Of a DNA stretch of 64,000 bases, positions 45,321 to 54,363 are shown one piece after another. The position numbers were made by a program, and so were the translations under genes. The stretch's first letter is position 1. Each line of letters starts with the position of its first letter. Source of the DNA: Arthrobacter sp. H-02-3 (GTDB lineage Bacteria; Actinomycetota; Actinomycetes; Actinomycetales; Micrococcaceae); NCBI RefSeq assembly GCF_003097355.1, contig NZ_PYUI01000007.1, forward strand, positions 1 to 64,000, written 5' to 3'. The notes below the pieces were generated by a model that did not search any database, had not been told where the DNA came from, and worked only from the letters and a program-made list of their open reading frames with translations.

Positions 45321-45935
45321 CTACACGACGCTGAGGTTCCCGGGCAGTCCGGAGCGCCCCGTGAGCAGGAGCAGCAGGTCCGGGGCCGAGGGCAGCCGCG
45401 CGCCGATGGCCCCGGCGAGTTCCAGGGACGCGGCGATAGCGGGGGAGAGCGTATCGGGCGGCGGGAGGCCGATGGCGCGGGCCAGGTCCAGGCCGTGCAC
45501 GGCGAGTTCGAAGCTGCGGGTCGGCAGGTAGTCGATGAGGGTCATTGCCCCGGCGGCGGTGGCGACGGGCGCGTCGTCCGGGGTCTTCGCGACGAGTTCC
45601 GTGACCCGGTCCACGAGCTTGCTGACGGCGGCGGCCGGGTCGTGCCCGAGGGCTTCGCCGGCCTCCCGGCCGCGCGCGGCGATGGCCTCGGGCGGCACGC
45701 CGCCGCGGATCGCCAGGAAATAGGCTACCGGGCCGTCGAGCCTGTCTCCGCTGGCGGGGGTGGAGAGGTACGTCTCGACGGTGCTCAGCGCACGGCTCGT
45801 GTGGCCGGTCAGTGCGCGGACGTCCCACTCGCCCAGCGCCGGCCTGGTCCAGGCGGCTTCGGGCACGTGTTCCACAAGGTCCAGGAACGCACGCGCCGCT
45901 CCGAGGTAGCAGTATCTAATCTCCGCAGCATCCAT
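45321..45935 (-). CDS. Maleylpyruvate isomerase/DinB-like family protein (mycothiol-type)
   Basis: 204 residues. The helical bundle shows AWTRPALGEWDVRALTGHTSRALSTVETYL-type sequence around 38-68, with the metal-ligand histidine in LTGHTSRA and the later ELAVHGLDLARAIGLP (second His near 165). These fit the TIGR03083/mycothiol-dependent maleylpyruvate isomerase N-terminal domain family. True substrate unknown. AATAAT on the minus strand lies 8 bases before the ATG at 45935. It converges with the Lrp gene. Confidence 0.8.
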   Translation of the reverse strand: MDAAEIRYCYLGAARAFLDLVEHVPEAAWTRPALGEWDVRALTGHTSRALSTVETYLSTPASGDRLDGPVAYFLAIRGGVPPEAIAARGREAGEALGHDPAAAVSKLVDRVTELVAKTPDDAPVATAAGAMTLIDYLPTRSFELAVHGLDLARAIGLPPPDTLSPAIAASLELAGAIGARLPSAPDLLLLLTGRSGLPGNLSVV

Positions 45936-46033
45936 ACCGCCGATTATTGTCCCGCCGGCGTGAGCTTCCAACCGCGGCGGCAGTGACGGCGGGGCCCGCA
46001 ACATTTCGCTTCAGGAGCCAGTGGTCGTAGAAT

Positions 46034-46060
46034 TAGTTCTAGTCACATTGACTATAACTA
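46034..46060. promoter_or_regulatory. 27-bp palindrome, candidate NrtR operator
   Basis: TAGTTCTAGTCA-CAT-TGACTATAACTA: the 12-bp arms match at 11 of 12 positions. It overlaps TATAAC (46054-46059), a plausible -10 box for the NAD operon that follows, so a bound repressor would block transcription. Confidence 0.75.
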
Positions 46061-46120
46061 GTCCGGCGGTCGGGCCGGCACCTTCCGGGGGTCCCCACGG
46101 GGACCGCCCAGAAGTCTGGA

Positions 46121-46848
46121 ATGCGGGGTGAATCGCCGTTTACACGACAGCTGCCAACGTCTCGGAGCGCCAGCTCGCCCCGCCGTCGCTGGCCATCTCC
46201 ACCGTGATCTTTGCGCTGCGTCCCAGCGAGCGGTCCGGACGGCCCACCCTTTGGATCCCGCTGGTGCGCCGGATCCGGGAACCGTTCAAGGACCTCTGGG
46301 CACTGCCCGGCGGCCCGCTCACGCACTCCGAGTCCCTCCAGGATGCCGCGTCCCGGAACCTGCGCGAGACCACCGGACTGGCCCCGAACTTCCTCGAGCA
46401 GCTCTACGCCTTCGGCGGCCTGCACCGCTCACCCACCCAGCGAGTCGTCTCGATCGTGTACTGGGCGCTGGTCCAGCCCACGGAGGCCGCGCTCGCGGAC
46501 GAGTCGGAGAACGTGCGCTGGTTCCGCGCCGACCGGCTCGGCGAGCTCGCCTTCGACCACAACGCGATCATCGACTACGCCCTGTGGCGGCTGCGCAACA
46601 AGATGGCCTACGGATCCATCGCGTACCACCTGCTGGGCGAGTACTTCACCCTCGCCCAGGTCCGGGAAGTCTACGAGGCCGTCCTGGACCGCGAGCTCGA
46701 TCCGGCCAACTTCCGCCGGCAGGTCAAGGCCACGCCGGAAATCGAAGAAACCGACCAATACCTGCAGGGCGGCAAGCACCGCCCGCCCCGCCTCTACCGC
46801 TTTACCGGCCGCCCCGGCCTTGACCCAGACAACAGGAGCACACCATGA
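46121..46848 (+). CDS. nrtR: NrtR-type Nudix-related regulator of NAD synthesis, with probable start-region frameshift
   Basis: The recognisable protein is in the frame ending at 46848. From GTG 46204 it gives 214 residues: a Nudix-like domain (WALPGGPLTHSESLQDAASRNLRETTGL, in parts, about 38-65) with a degenerate Nudix box, then a C-terminal winged-helix segment (MAYGSIAYHLLGEYFTLAQ). Family-like sequence (VSERQLAPPSLAISTV) continues upstream in the same frame to a TGA at 46130-46132, with no ATG/GTG. An ATG at 46121 sits in another frame; a single inserted base near 46133-46136 would join it to the body. So the start is either broken or mis-read. NrtR represses NAD genes and senses ADP-ribose. 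It overlaps nadA by 4 bp. Confidence 0.8.
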
Positions 46849-48152
46849 GCAGCGTCAACACGGCAATCCAGCTGATCACGCGCGAGCAGGCCACCACCAT
46901 GGCAGGCGGCGCGGCGGCCAACACCTGCAGCCCCGCCCTGGCGCGCGGGCCGTGGGACTTCGACCTCGCCGAGGCCCTCGCCGGGGTGCCCGCGTACGGT
47001 CCCGGCGCCTCATCCGCCGACGCCGCCCCGGCGTCGACCCCGCGGCAGGGGCAGCTGCCGGAGGAGTACAAGCTCGCCAGCGACGCCGAACTCGACGCCC
47101 GCATCCGCGCCGCGAAAGCGGCACTGGGGGAACGCGCCGTCGTGCTGGGGCACTTCTACCAGCGCGACGAAGTGGTCGAATACGCCGACTTCGTGGGCGA
47201 TTCTTTCCAGCTCGCCAACGCGGCACTGACCCGCCCGGAAGCCGAAGCCATCATCTTCTGCGGCGTCCACTTCATGGCCGAAACTGCGGACATCCTGTCC
47301 CGGCCCGAGCAGGCCGTCATCCTGCCCAACCTTGCCGCGGGCTGCTCCATGGCGGACATGGCGGACATCGACTCGGTCACCGAGTGCTGGGAACAGCTCG
47401 AGGAGCTTTTCGGCACGGAACCCGACGCCGACGGCCGGGTTCCGGTCATTCCGGTCACCTACATGAACTCCTCGGCCGCCCTCAAGGGCTTCTGCGGCGA
47501 GCATGGCGGCATTGTCTGCACCTCCTCGAACGCCGCCACCGTGCTCGAATGGGCGTTCGAGCGCGGCCAGCGCGTGCTCTTCTTCCCGGACCAGCACCTG
47601 GGCCGCAACACCGCCAAGGCCATGGGCGTCCCGCTGGACAGGATGCCCATGTGGAACCCGCGCAAGGACCTCGGCGGCAACGATGAACAGGCGCTGCAGG
47701 ACTCCCGCGTGATCCTCTGGCACGGTTTCTGCTCCGTCCACAAGCGCTTCAACGTCGGCCAGATCGACAAGGCCCGGGCCGAGTTCCCCGGCGTGCAGGT
47801 CATCGTGCACCCGGAATGCCCCATGGAGGTGGTCGACGCCGCCGACGCCGCCGGCTCCACCGACTTCATCCGCAAGGCGATCGCCGCCGCCACGGAGCCC
47901 ACCACCTTCGCCGTCGGCACGGAGATCAACCTCGTCAACCGGCTGGCCGCGGAGTACCCGCAGCACACCATCTTCTGCCTGGACCCGGTGATCTGCCCCT
48001 GCTCCACGATGTACCGCATCCACCCCGGCTACCTTGCCTGGGTCCTGGAAGCGCTCGTCCGGGGCGAAGTGGTCAACCGCATCACGGTGGAGGACGACGT
48101 CGCGGCCCCGGCAAAGGTGGCGCTGGAACGCATGCTGGCGGCGCGGCCGTGA
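46845..48152 (+). CDS. nadA: Quinolinate synthase
   Basis: 435 residues. The three cluster cysteines appear in ALKGFCGEHGGIVCTSS, VHPECPMEVVD and DPVICPCSTMYRIHP. HFYQRDEVVEYADFVGDSF and WHGFCSVHKRFNV are also typical. It condenses iminoaspartate with dihydroxyacetone phosphate and needs a [4Fe-4S] cluster. An N-terminal extension of about 80 residues is usual for actinobacterial NadA. ATG overlaps the nrtR stop. The clustered cysteine desulfurase may serve this enzyme. Confidence 0.95.
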   Translation: MSSVNTAIQLITREQATTMAGGAAANTCSPALARGPWDFDLAEALAGVPAYGPGASSADAAPASTPRQGQLPEEYKLASDAELDARIRAAKAALGERAVVLGHFYQRDEVVEYADFVGDSFQLANAALTRPEAEAIIFCGVHFMAETADILSRPEQAVILPNLAAGCSMADMADIDSVTECWEQLEELFGTEPDADGRVPVIPVTYMNSSAALKGFCGEHGGIVCTSSNAATVLEWAFERGQRVLFFPDQHLGRNTAKAMGVPLDRMPMWNPRKDLGGNDEQALQDSRVILWHGFCSVHKRFNVGQIDKARAEFPGVQVIVHPECPMEVVDAADAAGSTDFIRKAIAAATEPTTFAVGTEINLVNRLAAEYPQHTIFCLDPVICPCSTMYRIHPGYLAWVLEALVRGEVVNRITVEDDVAAPAKVALERMLAARP

Positions 48153-49960
48153 CCAGGCGGCTGGTGATCGTCGGCAGCGGCGTTGCCGGGCTCTACGCCG
48201 CGCTGCTCGCTTCCGACGCGGCTGCCGGCAGCGGCCGTGACATCGAGGTGGTCCTCCTGAGCAAGGGGACGCTGGAGCAAAGCAATACCTTCTACGCCCA
48301 GGGCGGTGTCTCTGCCGTCCTGGCGGCCGAGGACGCCGCCCCCGGGGACTCCGTAGCCGCGCACATCGCCGACACCCTCGCCGCCGGCGCCGGGCTCAAC
48401 GACGCCGAGGCCGTCCGGGTCCTCTGCACGGAGGCCGTCCGGGACATCGCCGGCCTGGGCCGCTACGGCGTGCACTTTGACGCCCGTCCCGACGGCGGCC
48501 CGGCCCTGGGCCTCGAAGCCGCGCATTCCGCGCCGCGCATCCTGCACGCCGGCGGGGACGCGACGGGCGCCTGCATCGCCCGCGGGCTGGTCGCCGCTGT
48601 CCTGGAACGGGCCGTCCAGGGCCTGCTCCGGGTGGAGACCAGTGCGTTCGTCACGGACCTCCTGACCGACGCCGGGCCCGACTGCCAGCCCGGATCACCC
48701 TCGCGGCCCGGCAGCACGACGCCGCCCCGGGTCACCGGCGTGGAATATCTGGCCGGCGGCCGGACCCACCAGCTGGCCGCCGACGGCGTCCTCCTCGCCA
48801 CCGGGGGTGCCGGCCGGCTGTTTGCCCGCACGAGCAACCCCTCCGTCGCCACCGCCGACGGCCTCGCCCTGGCCTGGCGTGCCGGCGCCGCGGTGCGGGA
48901 CCTCGAGTTCTTCCAGTTCCACCCCACCACCCTTGCCGCCGAGGAGGTCCCCGGCGGGCCGCCGGCCCTGCTCATCTCCGAAGCGGTCCGCGGCGAGGGG
49001 GCGGTGCTGCTGGACTCCGCGGGCTACCGCTTCATGCCGGACTACCACCCGGACGCCGAGCTCGCCCCGCGCGACGTCGTCTCCCGCAGCATCGCCCTAC
49101 ACCTGGCCGCCACGGGCGCCGCACCGGACAGCCCGGTCTACCTGGACGCGCGCGGCATCGAGTCCGCCCGCGGCACCGGATTCCTCGCCCGGCGGTTCCC
49201 GACCATCACGGCCGCCACCCGGGGCGCCGGGTATGACTGGACCGCCGAGCCGGTACCCGTGTCCCCGGCCGCCCACTACTGGATGGGTGGCGTCTGCACC
49301 GATCTGTGGGGCCGCACGTCCGTTCCGGGCCTTTATGCCGCCGGCGAGGTCGCCCGCACCGGCGCCCAGGGGGCCAACCGGCTGGCGAGCAACTCGCTGC
49401 TGGAGGGTCTCGTGTTCGGCCGCCGCGCCGTCGAAGACTTCCTGCGTGCCCCCGCGCCGGAGACGACATGGTTCTCACCGGCGCGAGGGGACGTCCACGC
49501 CGGTAGCCTCGACCTGTCCGCGGCCGCTGTTCCTCCACGCACCGGCGCCGCCGGGGTTCCCTTCAGCCGTGCAGCCCTCGGCCGGCTCATGACCGCGGCT
49601 GCCGGAGTGACGCGCACCGGCGCCGAGCTCGCCGCCGCCGCGCTCCAGCTGGGGCAGTGGGCGGCGGGGCTTGCCGCCGGGGACAGTGCCGGCCTGGACC
49701 AGGGCGCCCGCGAGGACCGGAACCTGCTCCTCGCGGCCCGCTTGCTTGTGGCGGCTGCCCTGAACCGCACGCAGTCCGTCGGAGCCCACTACCGGGCGGA
49801 CACCGCCCGGGCGGACACCTCCCGCCTGGCAGACGCCGCCCGCTCGAACGACACTGCACCCACGGAAGACCATGCCGAGGCTGCCGTGCAGTCCGGTCCC
49901 GCCTCACTGACCTCCAGCGGCCGGCATCATGCCGCTGCCCGCTCCATGCAAAGGATCTAG
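48149..49960 (+). CDS. nadB: L-aspartate oxidase
   Basis: 603 residues from the GTG at 48149 overlapping the nadA stop. FAD-binding LVIVGSGVAGLYAALLAS at the start, SNTFYAQGGVSAVLA, EAAHSAPRILHAGGDATG, the catalytic-region FQFHPTTL, HYWMGGVCTDLWGRTSVPGLYAAGEVARTGAQGANRLASNSLLEGLVFG-type sequence (in parts), and a C-terminal helical domain are all present. It oxidises aspartate to iminoaspartate. The last 60 residues are low-complexity and variable. Confidence 0.95.
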   Translation: MTRRLVIVGSGVAGLYAALLASDAAAGSGRDIEVVLLSKGTLEQSNTFYAQGGVSAVLAAEDAAPGDSVAAHIADTLAAGAGLNDAEAVRVLCTEAVRDIAGLGRYGVHFDARPDGGPALGLEAAHSAPRILHAGGDATGACIARGLVAAVLERAVQGLLRVETSAFVTDLLTDAGPDCQPGSPSRPGSTTPPRVTGVEYLAGGRTHQLAADGVLLATGGAGRLFARTSNPSVATADGLALAWRAGAAVRDLEFFQFHPTTLAAEEVPGGPPALLISEAVRGEGAVLLDSAGYRFMPDYHPDAELAPRDVVSRSIALHLAATGAAPDSPVYLDARGIESARGTGFLARRFPTITAATRGAGYDWTAEPVPVSPAAHYWMGGVCTDLWGRTSVPGLYAAGEVARTGAQGANRLASNSLLEGLVFGRRAVEDFLRAPAPETTWFSPARGDVHAGSLDLSAAAVPPRTGAAGVPFSRAALGRLMTAAAGVTRTGAELAAAALQLGQWAAGLAAGDSAGLDQGAREDRNLLLAARLLVAAALNRTQSVGAHYRADTARADTSRLADAARSNDTAPTEDHAEAAVQSGPASLTSSGRHHAAARSMQRI

Positions 49961-49962
49961 CC

Positions 49963-50904
49963 ATGACAGCAACCGCCGCCCCGGAAACCCTGCCCTCCCG
50001 CACCGCGGCGCTCGCCGGGAGCCTGCCCCGGGCCGCCGTCCTGGCCGTCCTGCACACGGCGCTCCAGGAGGACGCCCCGTACGGCGACATCACCTCGCAG
50101 ACGCTCATCCCCGCGCAGGCGCGCGCGAGGGCGGTATTGAACGCCCGCGTTCCCGGCGTGCTGAGCGGCGGCGAGGTGTTCGCCGCGGCGATGACGCTGA
50201 CCGACCCTGACGCCGTCGTCGAACTCCTCGTCAACGACGGCGAGTCCTTTGCTGCCGGAACTGCACTGGCCCGGGTGACCGGGAACGCCCGCGCCGTGCT
50301 GCTGGCCGAACGCGTCGGGCTGAACCTGGTGCAGCGGATGAGCGCCATCGCCACCAGGACCGCCGAGTTCGTGGCGCTCGTGGACGGTACCGGCGCGCGG
50401 ATCACCGACACCCGCAAGACAACGCCGGGGCTCCGGGTCCTGGAACGCTACGCCGTGCGCTGCGGCGGCGGCGCCAACCACCGCTTCAGCCTCTCGGACG
50501 CCGTCCTGGCCAAGGACAACCACCTGGCGGTCCTCACCGGGGGCGATCCGGCGAAGCTCACCGAGGTGCTGCGGCGCGCCAAGGCCCAGCTCGGCCACAC
50601 GACTCACTTCGAGGTGGAAGTGGACACCATGGAGCAGATCGAGCCGGTCCTGGCCGCCGGGGTGGACACCATCATGTTGGACAACTTCTCCCTGTCCGAT
50701 CTGGCGGCCGGCGTCCGGCTGGTGGGCGGCAGGGCCCGGGTCGAAGCCAGCGGCAACGTCAACCTCGCCACCGTGGCGGACATCGCGGCCACCGGGGTGG
50801 ACGTCATCTCGATCGGCGGCCTGACCCACAGCGTCACGGCCCTGGACCTCGGCCTCGATATCGAGCTGGCTGTCGCCCCCGCCGTCGACCCGGCAGCGGG
50901 CTGA
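49963..50904 (+). CDS. nadC: Nicotinate-nucleotide pyrophosphorylase (quinolinate phosphoribosyltransferase)
   Basis: 313 residues. EDAPYGDITSQTL, the catalytic DTRKTTPGLRVLERYAVRCGGGANHRFSLSD-type block (about 145-175, in parts), DNHLAV, VEVDTMEQ, IMLDNFS and VEASGNVNL are diagnostic. It converts quinolinate and PRPP to nicotinate mononucleotide. Starts 2 bp after the nadB stop, with AAAGGATC upstream. Confidence 0.96.
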   Translation: MTATAAPETLPSRTAALAGSLPRAAVLAVLHTALQEDAPYGDITSQTLIPAQARARAVLNARVPGVLSGGEVFAAAMTLTDPDAVVELLVNDGESFAAGTALARVTGNARAVLLAERVGLNLVQRMSAIATRTAEFVALVDGTGARITDTRKTTPGLRVLERYAVRCGGGANHRFSLSDAVLAKDNHLAVLTGGDPAKLTEVLRRAKAQLGHTTHFEVEVDTMEQIEPVLAAGVDTIMLDNFSLSDLAAGVRLVGGRARVEASGNVNLATVADIAATGVDVISIGGLTHSVTALDLGLDIELAVAPAVDPAAG

Positions 50905-50912
50905 GGCCCGCC

Positions 50913-52127
50913 GTGATCTTCCTCGACGCCGCGGCCACCACCCCGGTCCGCCGCGAGGTGCTGGAAGCCATGTGGCCGTACCTTACGGGCGAGTTCGGCA
51001 ACCCGTCGAGCCACCACTCCCTGGGGGACACGGCTGCCACGGCGCTCGCCGGGGCCCGGGCCGCGACGGCCAAGGCCCTGGGCTGCCGGTCCGGGGAGAT
51101 CATCTTCACGTCCGGCGGCACGGAGGCGGACAACCTCGCCGTCAAGGGCATCGCCCTGGCCCGGCGCGCCGCCGACCCGGGCTTGGACCGGGTGGCCATC
51201 AGCGCCGTCGAACATCCTGCGGTGGAAGAATCCGCCCGGTACCTCGAACGCGTCCATGGCTTCATCGTCGACGTGATTCCCGTGGACCGCTACGGGCAGG
51301 TCACGGAAGAGGCGCTGGCTGCCGTGCTGGGGCCCCGGACCGCGCTGGTCAGCGTGATGTACGCCAACAACGAGGTCGGGACGGTGCAGCCCATCGCCCG
51401 GCTCGCGGCGCTGGCCCGGGGCCGCGGAATCCCGTTCCACACCGACGCCGTCCAGGCCGCCGGCTGGCTGCCGCTGGACACGGGCGCGCTGGGCGTGGAT
51501 GCGCTGAGCATTTCAGGCCACAAGCTGGGCGCGCCCAAAGGCAGCGGCGCGTTGTTCGTGCGCGGCCGGATCCGGCTGGAACCGCTGGTCCACGGCGGCG
51601 GCCAGGAACGCGGGCGCCGCTCCGGCACGGAAAACGTCGCCGGAGCCGTGGCGCTGGCGACGGCACTGACTCTTGCCGGGGCCGCACAGCCGGGACCGGC
51701 GGGACAAACGGCCGAGGGCGTTGTTTCCGACGTGGCGGCAGAACCGGCTCAGGACCCGGCCCGGCGCGTCGCGGACCTCCGCGAGGACTTCATTGCAGCT
51801 GTGCTGGCCGGTGTTCCCGGGGCCATCCTCACCGGGCATCCCACCGAGCGGCTGCCCTCCGTGGCTTCCTTCTGCTTCCCGGGCACCAGCGGCGAGTCAG
51901 TGCTGCTGGAACTCGAACGCCAGGGCGTGATCTGCTCCAGCGGGTCGGCGTGCGCGGCGGGCTCGGACGCGCCGTCGCCCGTGCTGCTGGCCATGGGCAT
52001 CGAACCCGAGGTCGCCCAAACGGCCGTGCGGTTCAGCTTCGATGCGACCGTGACCGCGGAGGAGCTCCGTCAGGCCGCCGCTGCCGTGGGCATCGCCGTC
52101 GCCGGGGTCCAGGCCCTCGGCACCTGA
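50913..52127 (+). CDS. Cysteine desulfurase (NifS/IscS-like), probably dedicated to NadA
   Basis: 404 residues, PLP enzyme. FLDAAATTPVRREVLEAM, FTSGGTEADNLAV, HTDAVQAAGW, the PLP lysine in ISGHKLGAPKGSGAL (near 207) and the reactive cysteine in GVICSSGSACAAGSDAP (near 343) mark a class I IscS/NifS enzyme. GTG start 8 bp after nadC, so it is the last gene of the operon. In several bacteria a desulfurase next to nad genes builds the NadA cluster (NadS); that role is inferred from position. A Pro/Ala-rich insert of about 30 residues near 255 is unusual. Confidence 0.9.
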   Translation: MIFLDAAATTPVRREVLEAMWPYLTGEFGNPSSHHSLGDTAATALAGARAATAKALGCRSGEIIFTSGGTEADNLAVKGIALARRAADPGLDRVAISAVEHPAVEESARYLERVHGFIVDVIPVDRYGQVTEEALAAVLGPRTALVSVMYANNEVGTVQPIARLAALARGRGIPFHTDAVQAAGWLPLDTGALGVDALSISGHKLGAPKGSGALFVRGRIRLEPLVHGGGQERGRRSGTENVAGAVALATALTLAGAAQPGPAGQTAEGVVSDVAAEPAQDPARRVADLREDFIAAVLAGVPGAILTGHPTERLPSVASFCFPGTSGESVLLELERQGVICSSGSACAAGSDAPSPVLLAMGIEPEVAQTAVRFSFDATVTAEELRQAAAAVGIAVAGVQALGT

Positions 52128-52131
52128 ATCG

Positions 52132-52190
52132 TTGCTCTATCATTTATGGCTGTTCCGGGGCGCCCGGAGCAGCCATAAGTGATAGCGCAA
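52132..52190. terminator. Long bidirectional hairpin terminator of the NAD operon
   Basis: A near-perfect hairpin: arms 52132-52159 and 52162-52190, with TATGGCTG and CAGCCATA in the middle of the stem and CCGGG/CCCGG at the tip. It lies 5 bp after the desulfurase stop and 25 bp before the convergent GtrA stop. Confidence 0.75.
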
Positions 52191-52214
52191 CCGGGGTATT
52201 CAGCGGGGGTGACG

Positions 52215-52700
52215 CTAGCGGTGGCGGGCGCGGCGGAAGATCCAGTGCCGCAGCATCGTGAACCGCACCGCGGTGGCGGCGAAGCCGGAGAGGGTAGTGG
52301 TCCAGAGCTCTTCGGCCACCGTGGCCTCGGGACGGACCCAGTGCAGGACGGCCAGGCTGCCGCCGGTGATCAGCAGTGCCACAAGGATCACGATCAGGCC
52401 GTTGAGGTGGTCGCGCTTCATCCGGCGGCGTTCGGTGATCTTGAATGTCAGGCGCCGGTTGAGTGCGGTGTTCATGAAGGAGGTCAGGACCAGGGCCGTC
52501 GCGTTGGCCGGCTGGGCACCGAACCAGGGCCGGGACAGGGCGTACAAGGCCAGGGACGTCAGCGTGCAGACAACGCCGACGCCCGTGAACCGGAGGAGCT
52601 GCCGGACCACGGGGTAACGCAGGATTCCGCGGTGGCGCCGGGTGTTCGGCCCGCGGACGACGCCGGGTGCGGGGGACTGCTGTTCGAGCTGGGACTCCAT
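52215..52700 (-). CDS. GtrA-like membrane protein
   Basis: 161 residues from ATG 52700. After a 30-residue polar start come four helices, with the GtrA hallmarks QLLRFTGVGVVCTLTSLALY near 38, then SFMNTALNRRLTFKI and the final TAVRFTMLRHWIFRRA. GtrA proteins move or position polyprenyl-linked sugars for cell-wall or O-antigen glycosylation. It starts 4 bp after the DUF1684 gene stop, so they share a transcript. Confidence 0.88.
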   Translation of the reverse strand: MESQLEQQSPAPGVVRGPNTRRHRGILRYPVVRQLLRFTGVGVVCTLTSLALYALSRPWFGAQPANATALVLTSFMNTALNRRLTFKITERRRMKRDHLNGLIVILVALLITGGSLAVLHWVRPEATVAEELWTTTLSGFAATAVRFTMLRHWIFRRARHR

Positions 52701-52704
52701 CCGC

Positions 52705-53379
52705 TCAGTACAGTTCGCCCACGGGGATGTCCACGGCCAGCCGGTTGGCCGGACCCGCAAGGGGACAGGCCCACGCTTCGTTGTAGGCGCACGAGGGGTT
52801 GTAGGCGAAATTGAAGTCCAGGATGAATTCGGCGTCGGGCCCGGAGCCCCGCACACCGTGGAAAGCGCCCTTGATGGTATCCAGCAGGTAGCGTCCGGCC
52901 CCGTAGCTGCCGCCCGGCTGACCGGCCGTGGCATCACGGAACGGCACGAAGATGCCGCCCCCGTAGCCCCTGAGCTTCCAGACCGCGAGCTGTCCCATCT
53001 CGGGAAGATCGAACGTACCCAGCCGGACAAACCGCACCAGGCCGTCGGTCCCGGTCTCCACGTTCATTTCCCGGCCTGCGCCTTCCAAGGTCAGGGGAAC
53101 ATAGAACCGGTAGATCGGATCGTAGTCCGCCGTCTTCAATCCGCCGAAGCTCGCCTTGGCCTCGGCGGTCAGCGCGGACGCAGGGTGCGTGCCGAACATG
53201 CGGTCCCGCTCCTGGCGCCAGTAGGAATGGGCCTCCGCCGGGCTGTCGGCCGCGATCTTGCGCGTGGTGGCGTACAGGGCAAAGGTGCGCAGCCGCCAGT
53301 CCGCGATATCGAGCGCTGACATGCCTGCAGCATCACCGTGCTCCCCAAAATGCGTTCCGTCAAAGTGCTGTTCGGCCAT
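52705..53379 (-). CDS. DUF1684 family protein
   Basis: 224 residues from ATG 53379, 7 bases after TACGCT on the minus strand (leaderless). DIADWRLRTFALYATTRKI near residue 24, WRQERDRMFGTHPASAL near 54, GGIFVPFRDATAGQ near 150 and the strongly conserved DFNFAYNPSCAYNEAWACPLAGPANRL near 190 (in parts) identify DUF1684. Soluble, mostly beta. Function unknown. Divergent from the lipoprotein gene at 53463 (83 bp between starts). Confidence 0.88.
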   Translation of the reverse strand: MAEQHFDGTHFGEHGDAAGMSALDIADWRLRTFALYATTRKIAADSPAEAHSYWRQERDRMFGTHPASALTAEAKASFGGLKTADYDPIYRFYVPLTLEGAGREMNVETGTDGLVRFVRLGTFDLPEMGQLAVWKLRGYGGGIFVPFRDATAGQPGGSYGAGRYLLDTIKGAFHGVRGSGPDAEFILDFNFAYNPSCAYNEAWACPLAGPANRLAVDIPVGELY

Positions 53380-53462
53380 GCCCCCAGCGTATCCGCTTTC
53401 CCTGTGCCGTATTTCTGCCCCGGATCCCGGCGCTGGACCAGGACCCAAGCTACGCTGACTCC

Positions 53463-54290
53463 ATGACTGGGAGGGACCTCGCTCAAGGATCAGGCACCGC
53501 CAAAGGATCAGGCACCACCGGGACTCGGAACGCCGCGCTGCGCGCCGGCGTCGCGCTCGCGGTCGCGGCGGTGGCGCTCTCGGGCTGCAGCAGCGACGGC
53601 AAAGGGGCGCCCGTGTGGACGGCCGGCAGCAGCGCAACGGAAAGTACGACGTCGGCTCCCGCCCAGAGCCCGACGCCGTCCGCCAGCGTTTCCACCACCC
53701 CGGGCTCCACGGCGTCGGCCTGGAAACTCTTCACCGATCCGGCAAAGACCGTCAGTTTTGAGGTGCCGCAGGACTGGATTGTCCAGTCCGTTGCCCCCGA
53801 CGCCGGCACGCTCCCGGGCGCACTGAAAATCGAGGTCAAAGACGCCAAGGGCGCCTATCTGGCCACCCTCCAGACGGGGCTCGCGCCGCAGCCCGTCCCC
53901 GCCTGCTCGGACGGCGACGCGCGGAACTACGTCGTGGTCAGCAGCGTGCCCGTCGACCTGCCGCACCGGGGCGGCGAGGGGACCATCGATCCGCACGTGG
54001 TGTTCCGGGTCATCCAGGGCTACAAGTACTTCGGCTCCTACGGCATCACGAACGTGGTGGGCGGGGCCGGCGGCAAGAGCTGCGCGCTGCCGAACGTGGT
54101 CCGCGGCCCGGACGGCAAGGGCGACTATTCCTTTGCCGACCTGACGGTGCTCAAGCCGTTGGCTCCGGACCAGAAGGTCGCTCCGGCAAAGGCGTTCGAC
54201 ACCCTTGACCAGGCCGCCAAGTACGTTAACGACGGGTCCGAATTTGCCAACGTCCAGCGGATGCTAATGTCTCTGAAGATCAAAAACTAG
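53463..54290 (+). CDS. Secreted lipoprotein
   Basis: 275 residues. A signal peptide with basic start and core ALRAGVALAVAAVALSGC carries the lipobox ALSGC (Cys near 42); a Ser/Thr/Pro-rich linker follows to about 80, then a globular domain (FTDPAKTVSFEVPQDWIVQ) of PsbP/LpqN-like look. The ATG lies exactly 7 bases after TACGCT (53451-53456). No specific function can be given. It is followed 73 bp on by the transglutaminase gene. Confidence 0.78.
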   Translation: MTGRDLAQGSGTAKGSGTTGTRNAALRAGVALAVAAVALSGCSSDGKGAPVWTAGSSATESTTSAPAQSPTPSASVSTTPGSTASAWKLFTDPAKTVSFEVPQDWIVQSVAPDAGTLPGALKIEVKDAKGAYLATLQTGLAPQPVPACSDGDARNYVVVSSVPVDLPHRGGEGTIDPHVVFRVIQGYKYFGSYGITNVVGGAGGKSCALPNVVRGPDGKGDYSFADLTVLKPLAPDQKVAPAKAFDTLDQAAKYVNDGSEFANVQRMLMSLKIKN

Positions 54291-54363
54291 TCCCGCACAC
54301 CCGCACATCCCCGGGCCGTCGACGGCGACTTCACCTTGCCCTCACCTCACATCCCGGAGATAC

